DNA of 64,000 nt from Spartobacteria bacterium (GTDB taxonomy: Bacteria; Verrucomicrobiota; Verrucomicrobiia; Chthoniobacterales; UBA10450), in NCBI GenBank assembly GCA_003134785.1, contig PLCN01000007.1:16443-80442 (forward strand). The letters are read 5' to 3'. The notes under the pieces were generated by a model. That model was not told the DNA's origin. It did not search any database and was given only the letters and a program-made list of their open reading frames with translations. Shown one piece after another: positions 55,303 through 64,000 of this stretch (the stretch's first letter is position 1; every line of letters starts with the position of its first letter). The position numbers were made by a program, and so were the translations under genes.

Positions 55303-55997
55303 ATCTTCTTCCTGTAGCGGCGGTCTATGACCGCCGAAGCGTCGCCAGCCGTCGATCGGCGGTCATAGACCGCCGCTACAGTTTTTGCTCCGCGCAACAA
55401 TCCTTCGCCGCCTTCACTCTCATAGAGCTCCTCGTCGTCATCACGATCATTGCCGTCCTGATCGGCTTCTTGTTTCCCGCCTTCCAAGGCATCCAAAACC
55501 AAGCCAAGAAAACGCAAGCCAAGAACGACTTGCTGCAAATCGTAACTGCGTTGAATGCCTACTACACCGAGTACGGAAAGTATCCTCTAACTCCTTCCGC
55601 TCCCGCAGACACAACTTACGGTTCGACGACAACGAATGACAGGCTGTTTAACATTCTTCGCTCCGTCAATTCTCCCACGGACAACCCGCGCGGGATTGTG
55701 TTTCTTTCACCGCCGGACGCGAAAGATCGTACCAATCCCAAGGCCGGCATTAGCACCGCCTCAGCATCAGTTGGCCAATATTTCGACCCTTGGGGAAAAC
55801 CATACATGATTCGCATCGATACGGACTACGACAATCAAGTTCCCAATCCGTATTCGGCAAATGCGGGAAATGCGCCTCTCCGAAGCGGCGTCATCGCGTG
55901 GTCATTCGGGAAGGACACTCAGTCGGAAAGCTCGCCTGGCCCAGCTCCTGACAAGAACTCCGCAATAAACAAGGACGACGTAATCTCCTGGCAGTAA
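55299..55997 (+). CDS. Type II secretion/type IV pseudopilin (GspG-like)
   Basis: FAAFTLIELLVVITIIAVLIGFLFPAFQGIQNQAKKTQAKNDLLQIVTALNAYYTEYGKYP; ATG overlaps the DUF2851 stop (ATGA). Confidence 0.88.
   Translation: MNLLPVAAVYDRRSVASRRSAVIDRRYSFCSAQQSFAAFTLIELLVVITIIAVLIGFLFPAFQGIQNQAKKTQAKNDLLQIVTALNAYYTEYGKYPLTPSAPADTTYGSTTTNDRLFNILRSVNSPTDNPRGIVFLSPPDAKDRTNPKAGISTASASVGQYFDPWGKPYMIRIDTDYDNQVPNPYSANAGNAPLRSGVIAWSFGKDTQSESSPGPAPDKNSAINKDDVISWQ
55312..55381. repeat. Family C inverted repeat, in frame inside the prepilin leader
   Basis: CTGTAGCGGCGGTCTATGACCGCCGA - 18 nt - TCGGCGGTCATAGACCGCCGCTACAG, perfect 26-bp arms. Confidence 0.95.
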
Positions 55998-56076
55998 CAC
56001 GGCAAATCGTCGCCCGCGAACAACGCTTGACTTTCCCTCTCTCATCCTTCATCCGTCTATCTTCGACCTTTCCGCC

Positions 56077-56147
56077 GCGGGTGTAGTTCAATGGTAGAAC
56101 GCCAGCTTCCCAAGCTGGACACGAGGGTTCGATTCCCTTCACCCGCT
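56077..56147 (+). tRNA. tRNA-Gly(CCC)
   Basis: GCGGGTGTAGTTCAATGGTAGAACGCCAGCTTCCCAAGCTGGACACGAGGGTTCGATTCCCTTCACCCGCT; anticodon loop TTCCCAA. Confidence 0.95.
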
Positions 56148-56250
56148 GTTTTACCTATGAAGGAACCTCTTCTTTCGGCCCGCAGTCATAACAAAAACGC
56201 CCGAAAGTCATAACACGTCCGCCGAAGGTCGGGACAATTCGCCACAGTCC

Positions 56251-56276
56251 GAGGGCCACAAAACGCCCTCCTTTTT
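56251..56276 (+). terminator. Possible intrinsic terminator
   Basis: GAGGGC-CACAAAAC-GCCCTC-CTTTTT downstream of tRNA-Gly. Confidence 0.45.
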
Positions 56277-56344
56277 AGTCTGTGCTCGTCGCGGTTCGAC
56301 ATGCTGGGTAATGGCCTTGATCGGGGTGCAGCTGGACGCCTCTC

Positions 56345-57934
56345 TTATCGCAGATTATAAACCTCGATGAGAGCGATTCCGGAGCTGTCACCTTTCCCTG
56401 CCACTATGGCGGTATAGGCTCCAGATGGGAGAATAGCCACGATCGCAGATTCCAAGTCATTCGAGGGCGGCAGTGCGGTAGCTTCGATCGCCTGCTGATT
56501 CTCTTTCCAGTTGTCGTTGGTGCTAATCGTGACGCCATTTCCATCATGCAATTCAAGCGTTGGATCAGGCAAAACGCCGGAAACGCCGGATTGAGTAAGC
56601 GACGGACCGATCGCCCGGACGATCACTTTGGCACTGCCATTGCCTCCTCCAACGATGAAGCCGCCAATCATCACATTATCGCCAGGGGCCACGAAGCCGC
56701 GGGAGCTGATGTTGGCTAGCTTAGAATTTGCGCCCTGGTCCAAGTCGTACACTTCCACTACTCCGATGCCGGTGGTTTGATTCTTGCCCGCAAGAACGGC
56801 GGTATAAGCCCCGGGAGCAAGCGTCGCGATGAGGGCCGATTCCAGATCGTTCTTTGGCGGGATTGTCGTCGCCCGGATGTCAGCTTCTTGAGACTGCTGG
56901 GTTTGATCGTTGATCTTCCAATTATCGTTGGTAATGACCGTGCCATCCGGCTGATGGAGCTCCAGGGTTGGATCGGCCAGCGCACCTTGGACACCAGCAC
57001 CGGCTAACGAGGGGCCGATTCCACGGATAATCACCTTCTTCGGATCGGTGCCCGTGATAATAAAACCACCGATCAGCACGTTATCGCCAGTCTGCACTGC
57101 CAGCCGGGTGGAGATGTTTTGAGGCACATCGGTCGCGGGTTGGAAGGCGAGATCCTGCGGATTGCGCAGACCCGTCGCGTAGGTAGTTTTCATTCCATCG
57201 GGTGCGACCTTCGAGATTGTACCCGCTGCATTATCGGAGACGAAAAGGTTGGCTGCGACGTCAAAGGCTACACCTGTCGGCTGCGAGAACCCCGACGCGT
57301 AGATGCTCTTCACGCCCGCAGGCGTGAACTTAAAAACAGTGCCGCCGCCGGAACTGCAAAAAACGTTGCCATTGGCATCGACCGTTACGGCATCCGGAGA
57401 AGTCAGGCCGGAAGCGAATGTGCTCTTGATGCCCAAGGGCGTAAATTTGAAAATGTTGCCGCTTCCGAAGTCAGTCTCGAAGAGGTTGCCAGACGGATCG
57501 AAAGCGAGACCCGCAGGAATGTTCAGTCCAGTCGCGAACGTCGTCTTTGTTCCGGACGGACTAAATTCGAAGATCGTGCCACTCCGATCGCCTTCGAACA
57601 GATTTCCCGATGCGTCGAAAGCAAGACCGAAAGGCTTGTTTAATCCCAAGGCGAAAGTGGTTTTGGTTCCATCGGGAGCGAATTTGAAGATCTTGCCGCT
57701 TCCGAAGTCGGACACAAAAAGATTAGCATTCGCGTCGAAGGCGAGCCCAGAGGGGTTGACTAGTCCTGAGGCGAAAACAGTGGACGTTCCATTCGGAGCA
57801 AATTTGAATATCGTGCCACTACCAAAATCCGCCTCGTAAAGATCGCCGGCGGCAGCGCGAGCATTGAAGGGAGCAAGGACGACCAAGAGCGTCGCGGCGA
57901 TTAAGGACACCCAAAAGAAAGTGGCCCCTTTCAT
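56345..57934 (-). CDS. Secreted NHL-like beta-propeller protein with two C-terminal NDNWK modules
   Basis: ~42-aa repeats (FKFAPDGTKTTFALGLNKPFGLAFDASGNLF) then two ~125-aa repeats (GDNVxIGGFI...PTLELH...NDNWK...NDLESAxxATLxPGAYTAxxAGK...VEVYxL). Confidence 0.85.
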   Translation of the reverse strand: MKGATFFWVSLIAATLLVVLAPFNARAAAGDLYEADFGSGTIFKFAPNGTSTVFASGLVNPSGLAFDANANLFVSDFGSGKIFKFAPDGTKTTFALGLNKPFGLAFDASGNLFEGDRSGTIFEFSPSGTKTTFATGLNIPAGLAFDPSGNLFETDFGSGNIFKFTPLGIKSTFASGLTSPDAVTVDANGNVFCSSGGGTVFKFTPAGVKSIYASGFSQPTGVAFDVAANLFVSDNAAGTISKVAPDGMKTTYATGLRNPQDLAFQPATDVPQNISTRLAVQTGDNVLIGGFIITGTDPKKVIIRGIGPSLAGAGVQGALADPTLELHQPDGTVITNDNWKINDQTQQSQEADIRATTIPPKNDLESALIATLAPGAYTAVLAGKNQTTGIGVVEVYDLDQGANSKLANISSRGFVAPGDNVMIGGFIVGGGNGSAKVIVRAIGPSLTQSGVSGVLPDPTLELHDGNGVTISTNDNWKENQQAIEATALPPSNDLESAIVAILPSGAYTAIVAGKGDSSGIALIEVYNLR

Positions 57935-58292
57935 GTCAACAGCTTAATACCGCGGACACCATTAGCGAAATCAATTTATCGTGTACTCTTTATTTACAAT
58001 CCGAATGAGACTGGAATCGCTCGATCTCAATCTCTTCCTCATCTTTGCATTTGTTGCCGGGTGGCTGGCCCTTCTTGTACGATGCAACAGCCCAACGACA
58101 CGATCATTTTGATTCGCCCGCATCGCGATGGATGGGAGTCTTTCGAGTCGCCTGGAGTGCAGCCCTACTTCCCCGAACGCCGGATGGCGATCGGAACTCC
58201 TGCAAATTGTGGTCTGTCGCGCAAATCGAAACCGCTGTTGCCCGACTAGAATTGGAAGGCCATCTCTGATGAATGTGATTGGCCAGCCTTTA

Positions 58293-58733
58293 TCACGAAA
58301 GATTGTCACCAGACTCCGACTCCACCTCGATCACCGATGACTTGCCGAGCAGGCGCATTGCTTCCGGACTCGCGCGAAACTTCTCTATCATCTTCCCAAA
58401 GTCATCGAATTCGACCTTGACCACGCCATAGTGCAATTGAACTTGCGGTTGCGAAAATTCAGAGGGAAATTTGCGTTCTAAAAGCCATGCGGAGGCTTGC
58501 CAATTGCCTTTGTTCGCCGCGGCTTGAACGTTCGCTATCTGTTTCTGGATAAAGGCGGCTTCCGCGTTTTGAACATCAGAGTCGAATTCCAGATCGTTCC
58601 TCCGCCATTCGGCAATGGTCGAATGATGAACCTTCACTTTCCCGGCCGCTCTGTTCGGGGAAAGACCCAGCGCCACCAGCTTGCAGATCGCGGCCCGCAA
58701 TTGCGGCGTGTTCTTCGAGGCACTGCGCTTCAT
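58293..58733 (-). CDS. Phage terminase small-subunit-like / HTH protein
   Basis: LRAAICKLVALGLSPNRAAGKVKVHHSTIAEWRRNDLEFDSDVQNAEAAFIQKQIANVQAAANKGNWQASAWLLERKFPSEFSQ. Confidence 0.55.
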   Translation of the reverse strand: MKRSASKNTPQLRAAICKLVALGLSPNRAAGKVKVHHSTIAEWRRNDLEFDSDVQNAEAAFIQKQIANVQAAANKGNWQASAWLLERKFPSEFSQPQVQLHYGVVKVEFDDFGKMIEKFRASPEAMRLLGKSSVIEVESESGDNLS

Positions 58734-58836
58734 CGTGGATCCCACCCTACGGAATATCCAGCTAGAGTTCCAGTGAATAGGAACGGAGATCATCTTTACA
58801 TCGTCGCGGGCGAAAGGTGAGAATCTCCACCACCGA

Positions 58837-59163
58837 ATGAAAGAGCCGCGAAAGATCGGAAGGAATACACCGGCGAAAGGCTGCGAGATCGCTCGAGCTA
58901 TTGGTTGCTCCCCAGCCATGATCACGGCGTCGAAAAAAGCGGGGTACGTGTTCCAATACGGTAGCATAACGACAGTTCGCCATTACCTCGCTTGGCGCTC
59001 AGCGAATCCCGATTTCAGAATCACTTCCTATGTAAAGGAGCATTCAATGCCCGTGCGAGAGCGACTGGCGAAAGGGCATTCTCAACGCCGCCGGATCGAT
59101 ACGCAAATGGAACTCGGCCGCATCCATCGCGCGCTCGGTGATATCATGGAACAGAAAGGTGAC
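58837..59163 (+). CDS. Small HTH-like ORF leading into a TPR-like relic
   Basis: KGCEIARAIGCSPAMITASKKAGYVFQYGSITTVRHYLAWRSANPDFRI; divergent from the terminase-like gene. Confidence 0.35.
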
Positions 59164-59591
59164 ATCGAGCAGATGATTCGGAGTACCGGCGCTCGTTGCA
59201 GATCTTCGCCCAACTGGCTCAGAACCAGCCAAAGAATCTTGCTGTCCAGGACGAGCTGGCCCGCGCCTATGAGACGCTCGCCGACGGGCTCGGCCGGATG
59301 GCCAACGCCGACGCGGAACGCCTAACGACTTATAAAAAATCGCTGACCATTTGCGAAGAGTTGTTGCGGCAGGATAACTCGAACGCAAAGCGGCAACGCG
59401 CCGTCGCGCTCAACCTGATTAAAATCGGCATCGCTTCTGATCCACACCAGCCCGACGCAATCTTGTCCATCCGGAAAGGATGCCGGCCTACTTTCTACGA
59501 TCGTGGCCAGCATCAAGGGAATCCAAACGCTCAAGGATGCGTACGACACGATCTCCGGCGTCCTGACCGCATTCGGCGTCCAAGTCAGTTG
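59077..59591 (+). pseudogene. Frameshifted TPR-protein relic
   Basis: MELGRIHRALGDIMEQKGDIEQ in one frame continues in another as EYRRSLQIFAQLAQNQPKNLAVQDELARAYETLADGLGRM...TTYKKSLTICEELLRQDNSNAKRQRAVALNLIKIG, then a third segment STIVASIKGIQTLKDAYDTISGVLTAFGVQVS*. Confidence 0.6.
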
Positions 59592-59644
59592 AACTGCCCG
59601 CGGTTCAGAGGCTCAACCTTGGAGCAAACTCATGCCAGGCCAAC

Positions 59645-60592
59645 CTAGCGCGAAGAATCCACCACCAACACACAACGAAACCCATCGGTATCGTAGCGAC
59701 CCCCGGGGGGAACACCGCCGCGAGCTAAGGATTGCAGATGCTCGCGGTGAAAGTTGGCCCACGACGCCCCGCGCGTCGAACGGTAGTTCTTTTTCGGCAG
59801 GATCCAATCCTGGCACATCTCCCATAGATTGCCTCCCAGGTCATAGATCCCAAATCGGTTCGGTGCAAAACTCCCCACCGGCGAGGTTCGCGGATATTCG
59901 TCCCGATACCCTTCAATGGGCTTCCAATCGGCCCAGACTGTTTGAGGCTCGGCCTCGCTCCCGGCGTAATTGCCGGCTCCGGCTGGCGGCGGAAACTTTG
60001 TTCCCCAGGGATATATCGCCAGTTCCCCATCTTTCGCCACGGGAGTGTTCCCTTTTTCTTTTTCCAACTCCACCGCCGCACTCCACTCCGCGTCCGTTGG
60101 CAACCGGTAGCTTTGCTTGGGGCTGATCCGTTCAGCCTTACGCTCCTGCCCCGTCAGCCACTCGCAGAATGCGTTCGCGTCCTCCCAGCTCACTCCGCAA
60201 ACCGGATGCTCTCCCGTCTGCGCAAATCCAGGGTCCTTCCACGTTCGCCCGACGCCCTTCCAGCGACCGTCCTCCAGCGAATACATCCCGCCTTCCGCCT
60301 TGTGGCCAGTCGCGTTTACGAAAGCCTCGTAGTCTTTAACCCGCGTCTCCCAAATGCTGAACAACACATTCGTGTTGGGCACCGGCACAAACTTCATCCC
60401 TAGGCTGTTCACATACGGCTGTTCCTTGGTTGCCGCGGCAACCGCCTTCAGTGGGTCCTCCTTTTTGTTTGCTTCCTGGCCAACCAGGACGCCAGCCGTA
60501 AGCAGAGCAACGAGTGCTGCCGCGAACACTAACTTTCGTCCACGATTTACCGGAGAGCGTGGAGCGTGAGAAATAAAAACGTAGTGCGCCAT
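59645..60592 (-). CDS. Formylglycine-generating-enzyme (SUMF1)-like protein
   Basis: HPVCGVSWEDANAFCEWLTGQERKAERISPKQSYRLPTDAEWSAAV; DLGGNLWEMCQDWI; RGASWANF; GFRCVL. Confidence 0.88.
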   Translation of the reverse strand: MAHYVFISHAPRSPVNRGRKLVFAAALVALLTAGVLVGQEANKKEDPLKAVAAATKEQPYVNSLGMKFVPVPNTNVLFSIWETRVKDYEAFVNATGHKAEGGMYSLEDGRWKGVGRTWKDPGFAQTGEHPVCGVSWEDANAFCEWLTGQERKAERISPKQSYRLPTDAEWSAAVELEKEKGNTPVAKDGELAIYPWGTKFPPPAGAGNYAGSEAEPQTVWADWKPIEGYRDEYPRTSPVGSFAPNRFGIYDLGGNLWEMCQDWILPKKNYRSTRGASWANFHREHLQSLARGGVPPGGRYDTDGFRCVLVVDSSR

Positions 60593-61228
60593 GTGCGTAT
60601 TCTATCTTCTTCTCAAGTGTTAGGCAATAGCACTACCTTGCTGCGTTTCGCATTGGAATCACGTTCTCCGCCGGAGTATCACTCATCAGTTGCGCCATGC
60701 GCTTTGAGTGTGCGCGGTTGACGTGACTATAAGACTAAAATTCGGTTTCTGGACCAGCCTGGCGGATGTGCGGTACGACAAAATGTGGCACAAAATAATC
60801 AAACCCATTTTCCCTCACATGCCGAATACGATTAGAACGCGCCTCACCGAGCCGTGCCGCAGTCGCGGAAAGGCACGCGCCGGTTGAGACGTTGATTGTG
60901 TCGGCGCCCGGCATTTTCGACGGCGAAAAGCTGTCAAAAATTTCAGTTGTCGGACCGCCTTCTGATCAGGCCCCAAATCCGCCATCGGCCGCGTTCTCGT
61001 CTTTTTCTTTGCCGACACCGCCGTCTCCATCTTTCGGTTCTCTCTCCTTTTTGTCTTCAGCCATATCGGTTAATACGGTGGACGATGGCTTATTTGCAAT
61101 GGAAATAAGGCGTGCGTGCGATTACATTTTTAGTTGCTCGCAACCTTTTCGCCGGATATTCAATCACGGCGAGGGTTAGCATTTCTAACGCGGGGATGTC
61201 TCTGAACGATTTTAGCTAAAATTACGTT

Positions 61229-62545
61229 ATGTTACCACTGAGAGAAAGGCGGACGCGGGGTAAAATGTTGCGTGACAAAGTACGACGCGACGCCCATGCG
61301 AACTGGACTTCGAAGAAGGGCAGAAATGATCCGGTCGCGACAATTCTTGCCGCGAACAGCGACCGTCTGCCGTCCTTGCTGCCGATCAAAATGGGAAGAA
61401 TGGCGGCAAGCCCGTTCGCTTTCTTTCGCGGAGCCGCGCCTCTCATGGCAGCTGATCTGGCCGAGTTTCCGGTAACGGGGTTGCATGTGCAAATTTGCGG
61501 CGACGCTCACGTGCGCAACCTAGGAGCCTATGCGGCGCCAGAGGGTCACCTGGTATTCGACATTAACGACTTTGATGAGACGATCCCCGGACCGTGGGAA
61601 TGGGATTTGAAACGGCTGGCAACCAGTCTCGTTCTTGCGGGACGCGAGGCCGGAGAAAACAAAAATGGGTGTCGCGATAGTGTGGAGGAAATGGTGCTTC
61701 ATTATCGCACTTCGATGAATCGCTTTGCGTCAATGAGCGTGTGCGAGTTAGCAAAAGTGGAAATTCGTCGTGGTGCTAAAGGCACACCGGTGCATGCAGT
61801 GTTGCAGAAGGCGCGTCGGGTAACGCCAGTCGACACGCTGAACAAACTGGCCGTCCTGGGGAGGCGAACCGGTCATCGCTTTCACGATCGTCCGCCGGTC
61901 TTGCGACATGTTGATACGAAGACCCGGTGTGAGGTATTAAAATCGCTTCTCGCTTATCACGAGACCATCCCCATAAGCCATCAATGGATCGTGCAAGCGT
62001 ACGAGCCCGTGGACGTTGCATTTAAGATCGTGGGGACAGGCAGCGTCGGGACGCGCGATTATATCGTTCTACTTTTCGGCAACGGGGTCGAGGACCCGCT
62101 CATCCTCCAGGTTAAAGAAGAAGTGCCGTCTTGCTATGCACCGCACCTCTCTCGCAGAGCGCCTGTTAAACATGAAGGACAGCGAGTGGCGGAGGCCCAA
62201 AAGAAAATACAGACGGTCACCGATCCGTTACTAGGATATACCACAATCGAGGATCGACACTTTCTTGTGCGGCAGCTCGCAGACCACAAGGCGTCCATCA
62301 ATCCCCCAGATCTCAAAGGAACGGCCTTACTCGAATATGCGGTCGTTTGCGGTGAACTCTTGGCAAAAGGCCATGCGCGAACAGGCGATGCTGCAGCTAT
62401 TGCGGGCTATTGTGGGAATTCCTTTAGGCTCGACACCGCCCTGGCCAAATTTGCTAAGCTCTATGCTGATCAAACCGAAAGCGATTATAAGCAGTTCACG
62501 AAGGCAATTAGCAAAGGTAGAGTCCGCGCTGCGCCGGGCAAATGA
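61229..62545 (+). CDS. DUF2252 family protein
   Basis: RMAASPFAFFRGAAPLMAADLAEFPVTGLHVQICGDAHVRNLGAYAAPEGHLVFDINDFDETIPGPWEWDLKRLATSLVLA. Confidence 0.93.
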   Translation: MLPLRERRTRGKMLRDKVRRDAHANWTSKKGRNDPVATILAANSDRLPSLLPIKMGRMAASPFAFFRGAAPLMAADLAEFPVTGLHVQICGDAHVRNLGAYAAPEGHLVFDINDFDETIPGPWEWDLKRLATSLVLAGREAGENKNGCRDSVEEMVLHYRTSMNRFASMSVCELAKVEIRRGAKGTPVHAVLQKARRVTPVDTLNKLAVLGRRTGHRFHDRPPVLRHVDTKTRCEVLKSLLAYHETIPISHQWIVQAYEPVDVAFKIVGTGSVGTRDYIVLLFGNGVEDPLILQVKEEVPSCYAPHLSRRAPVKHEGQRVAEAQKKIQTVTDPLLGYTTIEDRHFLVRQLADHKASINPPDLKGTALLEYAVVCGELLAKGHARTGDAAAIAGYCGNSFRLDTALAKFAKLYADQTESDYKQFTKAISKGRVRAAPGK

Positions 62546-62755
62546 AAGCTGGAGCGAGCGTCAACATTGCAATGCCGCAAGGAGTTCTGCGGAGCAAGGT
62601 AGGACGTTGGCCTGCTGCATCTCTGGAACTTTCCTCGATTCGTGACAACCGACTCGGCTTTCACAAACCGCCTTCCGATCGCTTTTAAGACCGCTATTCT
62701 GACTTTGCCAGCAAGACCGTTTCCACGCGTTCTAAATCACCCCCGACAACCAGTA

Positions 62756-63292
62756 ATGACCACTCCCAAACCGAAGCTAATCGATTTCGAGTTGCTTCCG
62801 CATGAATCGAAGGCCGAGGGAGGCGCTCAGGCCGTGCCTCGCATCATCGCTCTGCTCATGGACGATTTATTTCGAGTGCCGGGGACGAGCAGGCGATTCG
62901 GCCTCAATCCCGTGCTCGACCTGATTCCTGCAATTGGCGATGCCTCTGCCGCCGTCGTCTCAGCGATCACGCTGTTTGTCGCCGCGCGTAACCGTGTTCC
63001 GAAAGTGGTGATCACGCGAATGGGCCTTAACATTCTGATTAACGCCCTGATCGGCATTATCCCCGGCGTCGGCGAGGTGTTCGCCTTCTGGTTCCGACCC
63101 AGCCACCGCAACTATGAGTTGCTGAAGAAGCACACACCATCGGCGAGCGGCGGCGCAAACACTTCGACACGAAACGATACCGTCTTCATATTTGCGATCA
63201 TAGCGGTCGTTTTATCCATCTTCACCGTGTGCGTGATCGCGGGCCTATTCGTGTCGCTGCTTCTTGCCCGCGCGCTTTTTGGGCATCCCTGA
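62756..63292 (+). CDS. DUF4112 domain-containing membrane protein
   Basis: LMDDLFRVPGTSRRFGLNPVLDLIPAIGDASAAVVSAITLFVAARNRVPKVVITRMGLNILINALIGIIPGVGEVFAFWF. Confidence 0.9.
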   Translation: MTTPKPKLIDFELLPHESKAEGGAQAVPRIIALLMDDLFRVPGTSRRFGLNPVLDLIPAIGDASAAVVSAITLFVAARNRVPKVVITRMGLNILINALIGIIPGVGEVFAFWFRPSHRNYELLKKHTPSASGGANTSTRNDTVFIFAIIAVVLSIFTVCVIAGLFVSLLLARALFGHP

Positions 63293-63716
63293 AGACGCAA
63301 AGCGCGTAGGCGAATAATTTCGTCGCGGTGTTTGTCGAGTCGGGACATGCTTTCCAAGTTTGCGACGCTTACCCGTGTTGGAAAACAAATCAATCGCGCG
63401 AAAGCCGAATCACTTGAGACAGTGGCTTCTTACAGGCCAGGAAATCGGAGAACGGCAAGGGCCTCATGTGCAATCACGCCATGCGGAAGAAGAGCAATCT
63501 TGGTGCTGTGCGGCCGAAGGTGGTTGTAGCGATGTCGGAAGTGTTCTATAACGACACGGGCTTCGGTCAGGGTCCGGAATCAGGACACCGAGACGAAGCC
63601 GGAAGACGAGAGGGCTGGTGCGAAGAAAGCCCTGTGAGCGACACCGGGCGGTACAGATCGAACACGGCACGAGCAAAACGTTGCCAAAATCGCTAGTTGC
63701 GCGCGACGATTCGTAA

Positions 63717-64000
63717 CTACTGTAGGTTGTAAACCTCCACCAAACCAACACCCGTCGTGTTGTTCTTCCCGCGCACGATGGCCGTATAGTTGTCGGGGGG
63801 GAGCGTGGCAACGATGGTCGATTCCAAATCGTCCGTCGGGGTAACTGTCGTGGCGCGGATGTCGGCTTCCTGTGATTGGCCGGTCTGATCATTGATCTTC
63901 CAGTTGTCGTTGGTCACAATCATAGTTCCACTTGAGTTGTGCAGTTCAAGGGTTGGATCAGCTAACCGCCCGGGAACGGGAGTGCCATTCACATTGAGTG
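63717..64000 (-). CDS. C-terminal NDNWK module of a second secreted protein (truncated by right window edge)
   Basis: LADPTLELHNSSGTMIVTNDNWKINDQTGQSQEADIRATTVTPTDDLESTIVATLPPDNYTAIVRGKNNTTGVGLVEVYNLQ*. Confidence 0.85.
   Translation of the reverse strand, partial: LNVNGTPVPGRLADPTLELHNSSGTMIVTNDNWKINDQTGQSQEADIRATTVTPTDDLESTIVATLPPDNYTAIVRGKNNTTGVGLVEVYNLQ

Noticed and set aside
761-55381. A RAYT/Y1 transposase or other mobilising enzyme in the window
   Set aside because: No ORF in the track shows HUH/Tyr transposase motifs; it must lie elsewhere in the genome if it exists.
56077-58300. Genomic island with attL at tRNA-Gly
   Set aside because: I could not see a second copy of the tRNA 3' end within the window and there is no integrase, so boundaries are unsupported.
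58293-58733. Prophage call based on the terminase-like protein
   Set aside because: No large terminase, portal, capsid, tail or integrase genes nearby; kept only as an isolated HTH/terminase-like gene.
60600-61228. Several short ORFs in a ~600-bp gap (e.g. 60892-61179)
   Set aside because: No domain-like sequence, low-complexity P/S/F composition, no convincing start context.
63300-63716. Short ORFs before the right edge (63332-63551, 63466-63696)
   Set aside because: No recognisable motif and overlapping frames; not supportable as genes.

Overview
This 64 kb window is bacterial chromosome with moderately high GC and dense coding. Gene content suggests Verrucomicrobiota, possibly Chthoniobacterales/Udaeobacter-like; this is inference. 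I support about 60 protein-coding genes and gene fragments, plus tRNA-Leu(CAG) and tRNA-Gly(CCC). Recognisable loci: pilM (cut by the left edge), tricorn protease, gamma-glutamyltransferase, KirBac-type K+ channel, pxpB-pxpC-pxpA (5-oxoprolinase) with an amino-acid permease, recO, the 2-oxoglutarate dehydrogenase operon (sucA-sucB-lpdA), an HtrA-type protease, a gldA/gldF/gldG-like ABC system with a DUF4340 protein, ubiE, the succinate dehydrogenase operon, bamD/lptE-like genes, serS, and an orphan pseudopilin. The right end after tRNA-Gly (about 56.2-64 kb) looks accessory, with a terminase-small-subunit/HTH-like gene, a frameshifted TPR relic, and two genes sharing a C-terminal module. The strongest unexplained signal is the intergenic DNA. 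Many gaps carry an inverted-repeat element, and these fall into at least eight unrelated sequence families. Nearly all share one design: an outward-facing tetranucleotide (GTAG/GTGG/GGAG/GTCA), then an imperfect palindrome, then a loop, then the inverted copy. That is the architecture of REP doublets (REPINs). They sit mostly between co-oriented genes, including inside the suc, sdh, pxp and gld clusters. In three genes the element supplies the native TAG stop codon, and in two or three others it is read in frame as the signal/leader peptide region. No RAYT transposase is present in the window.
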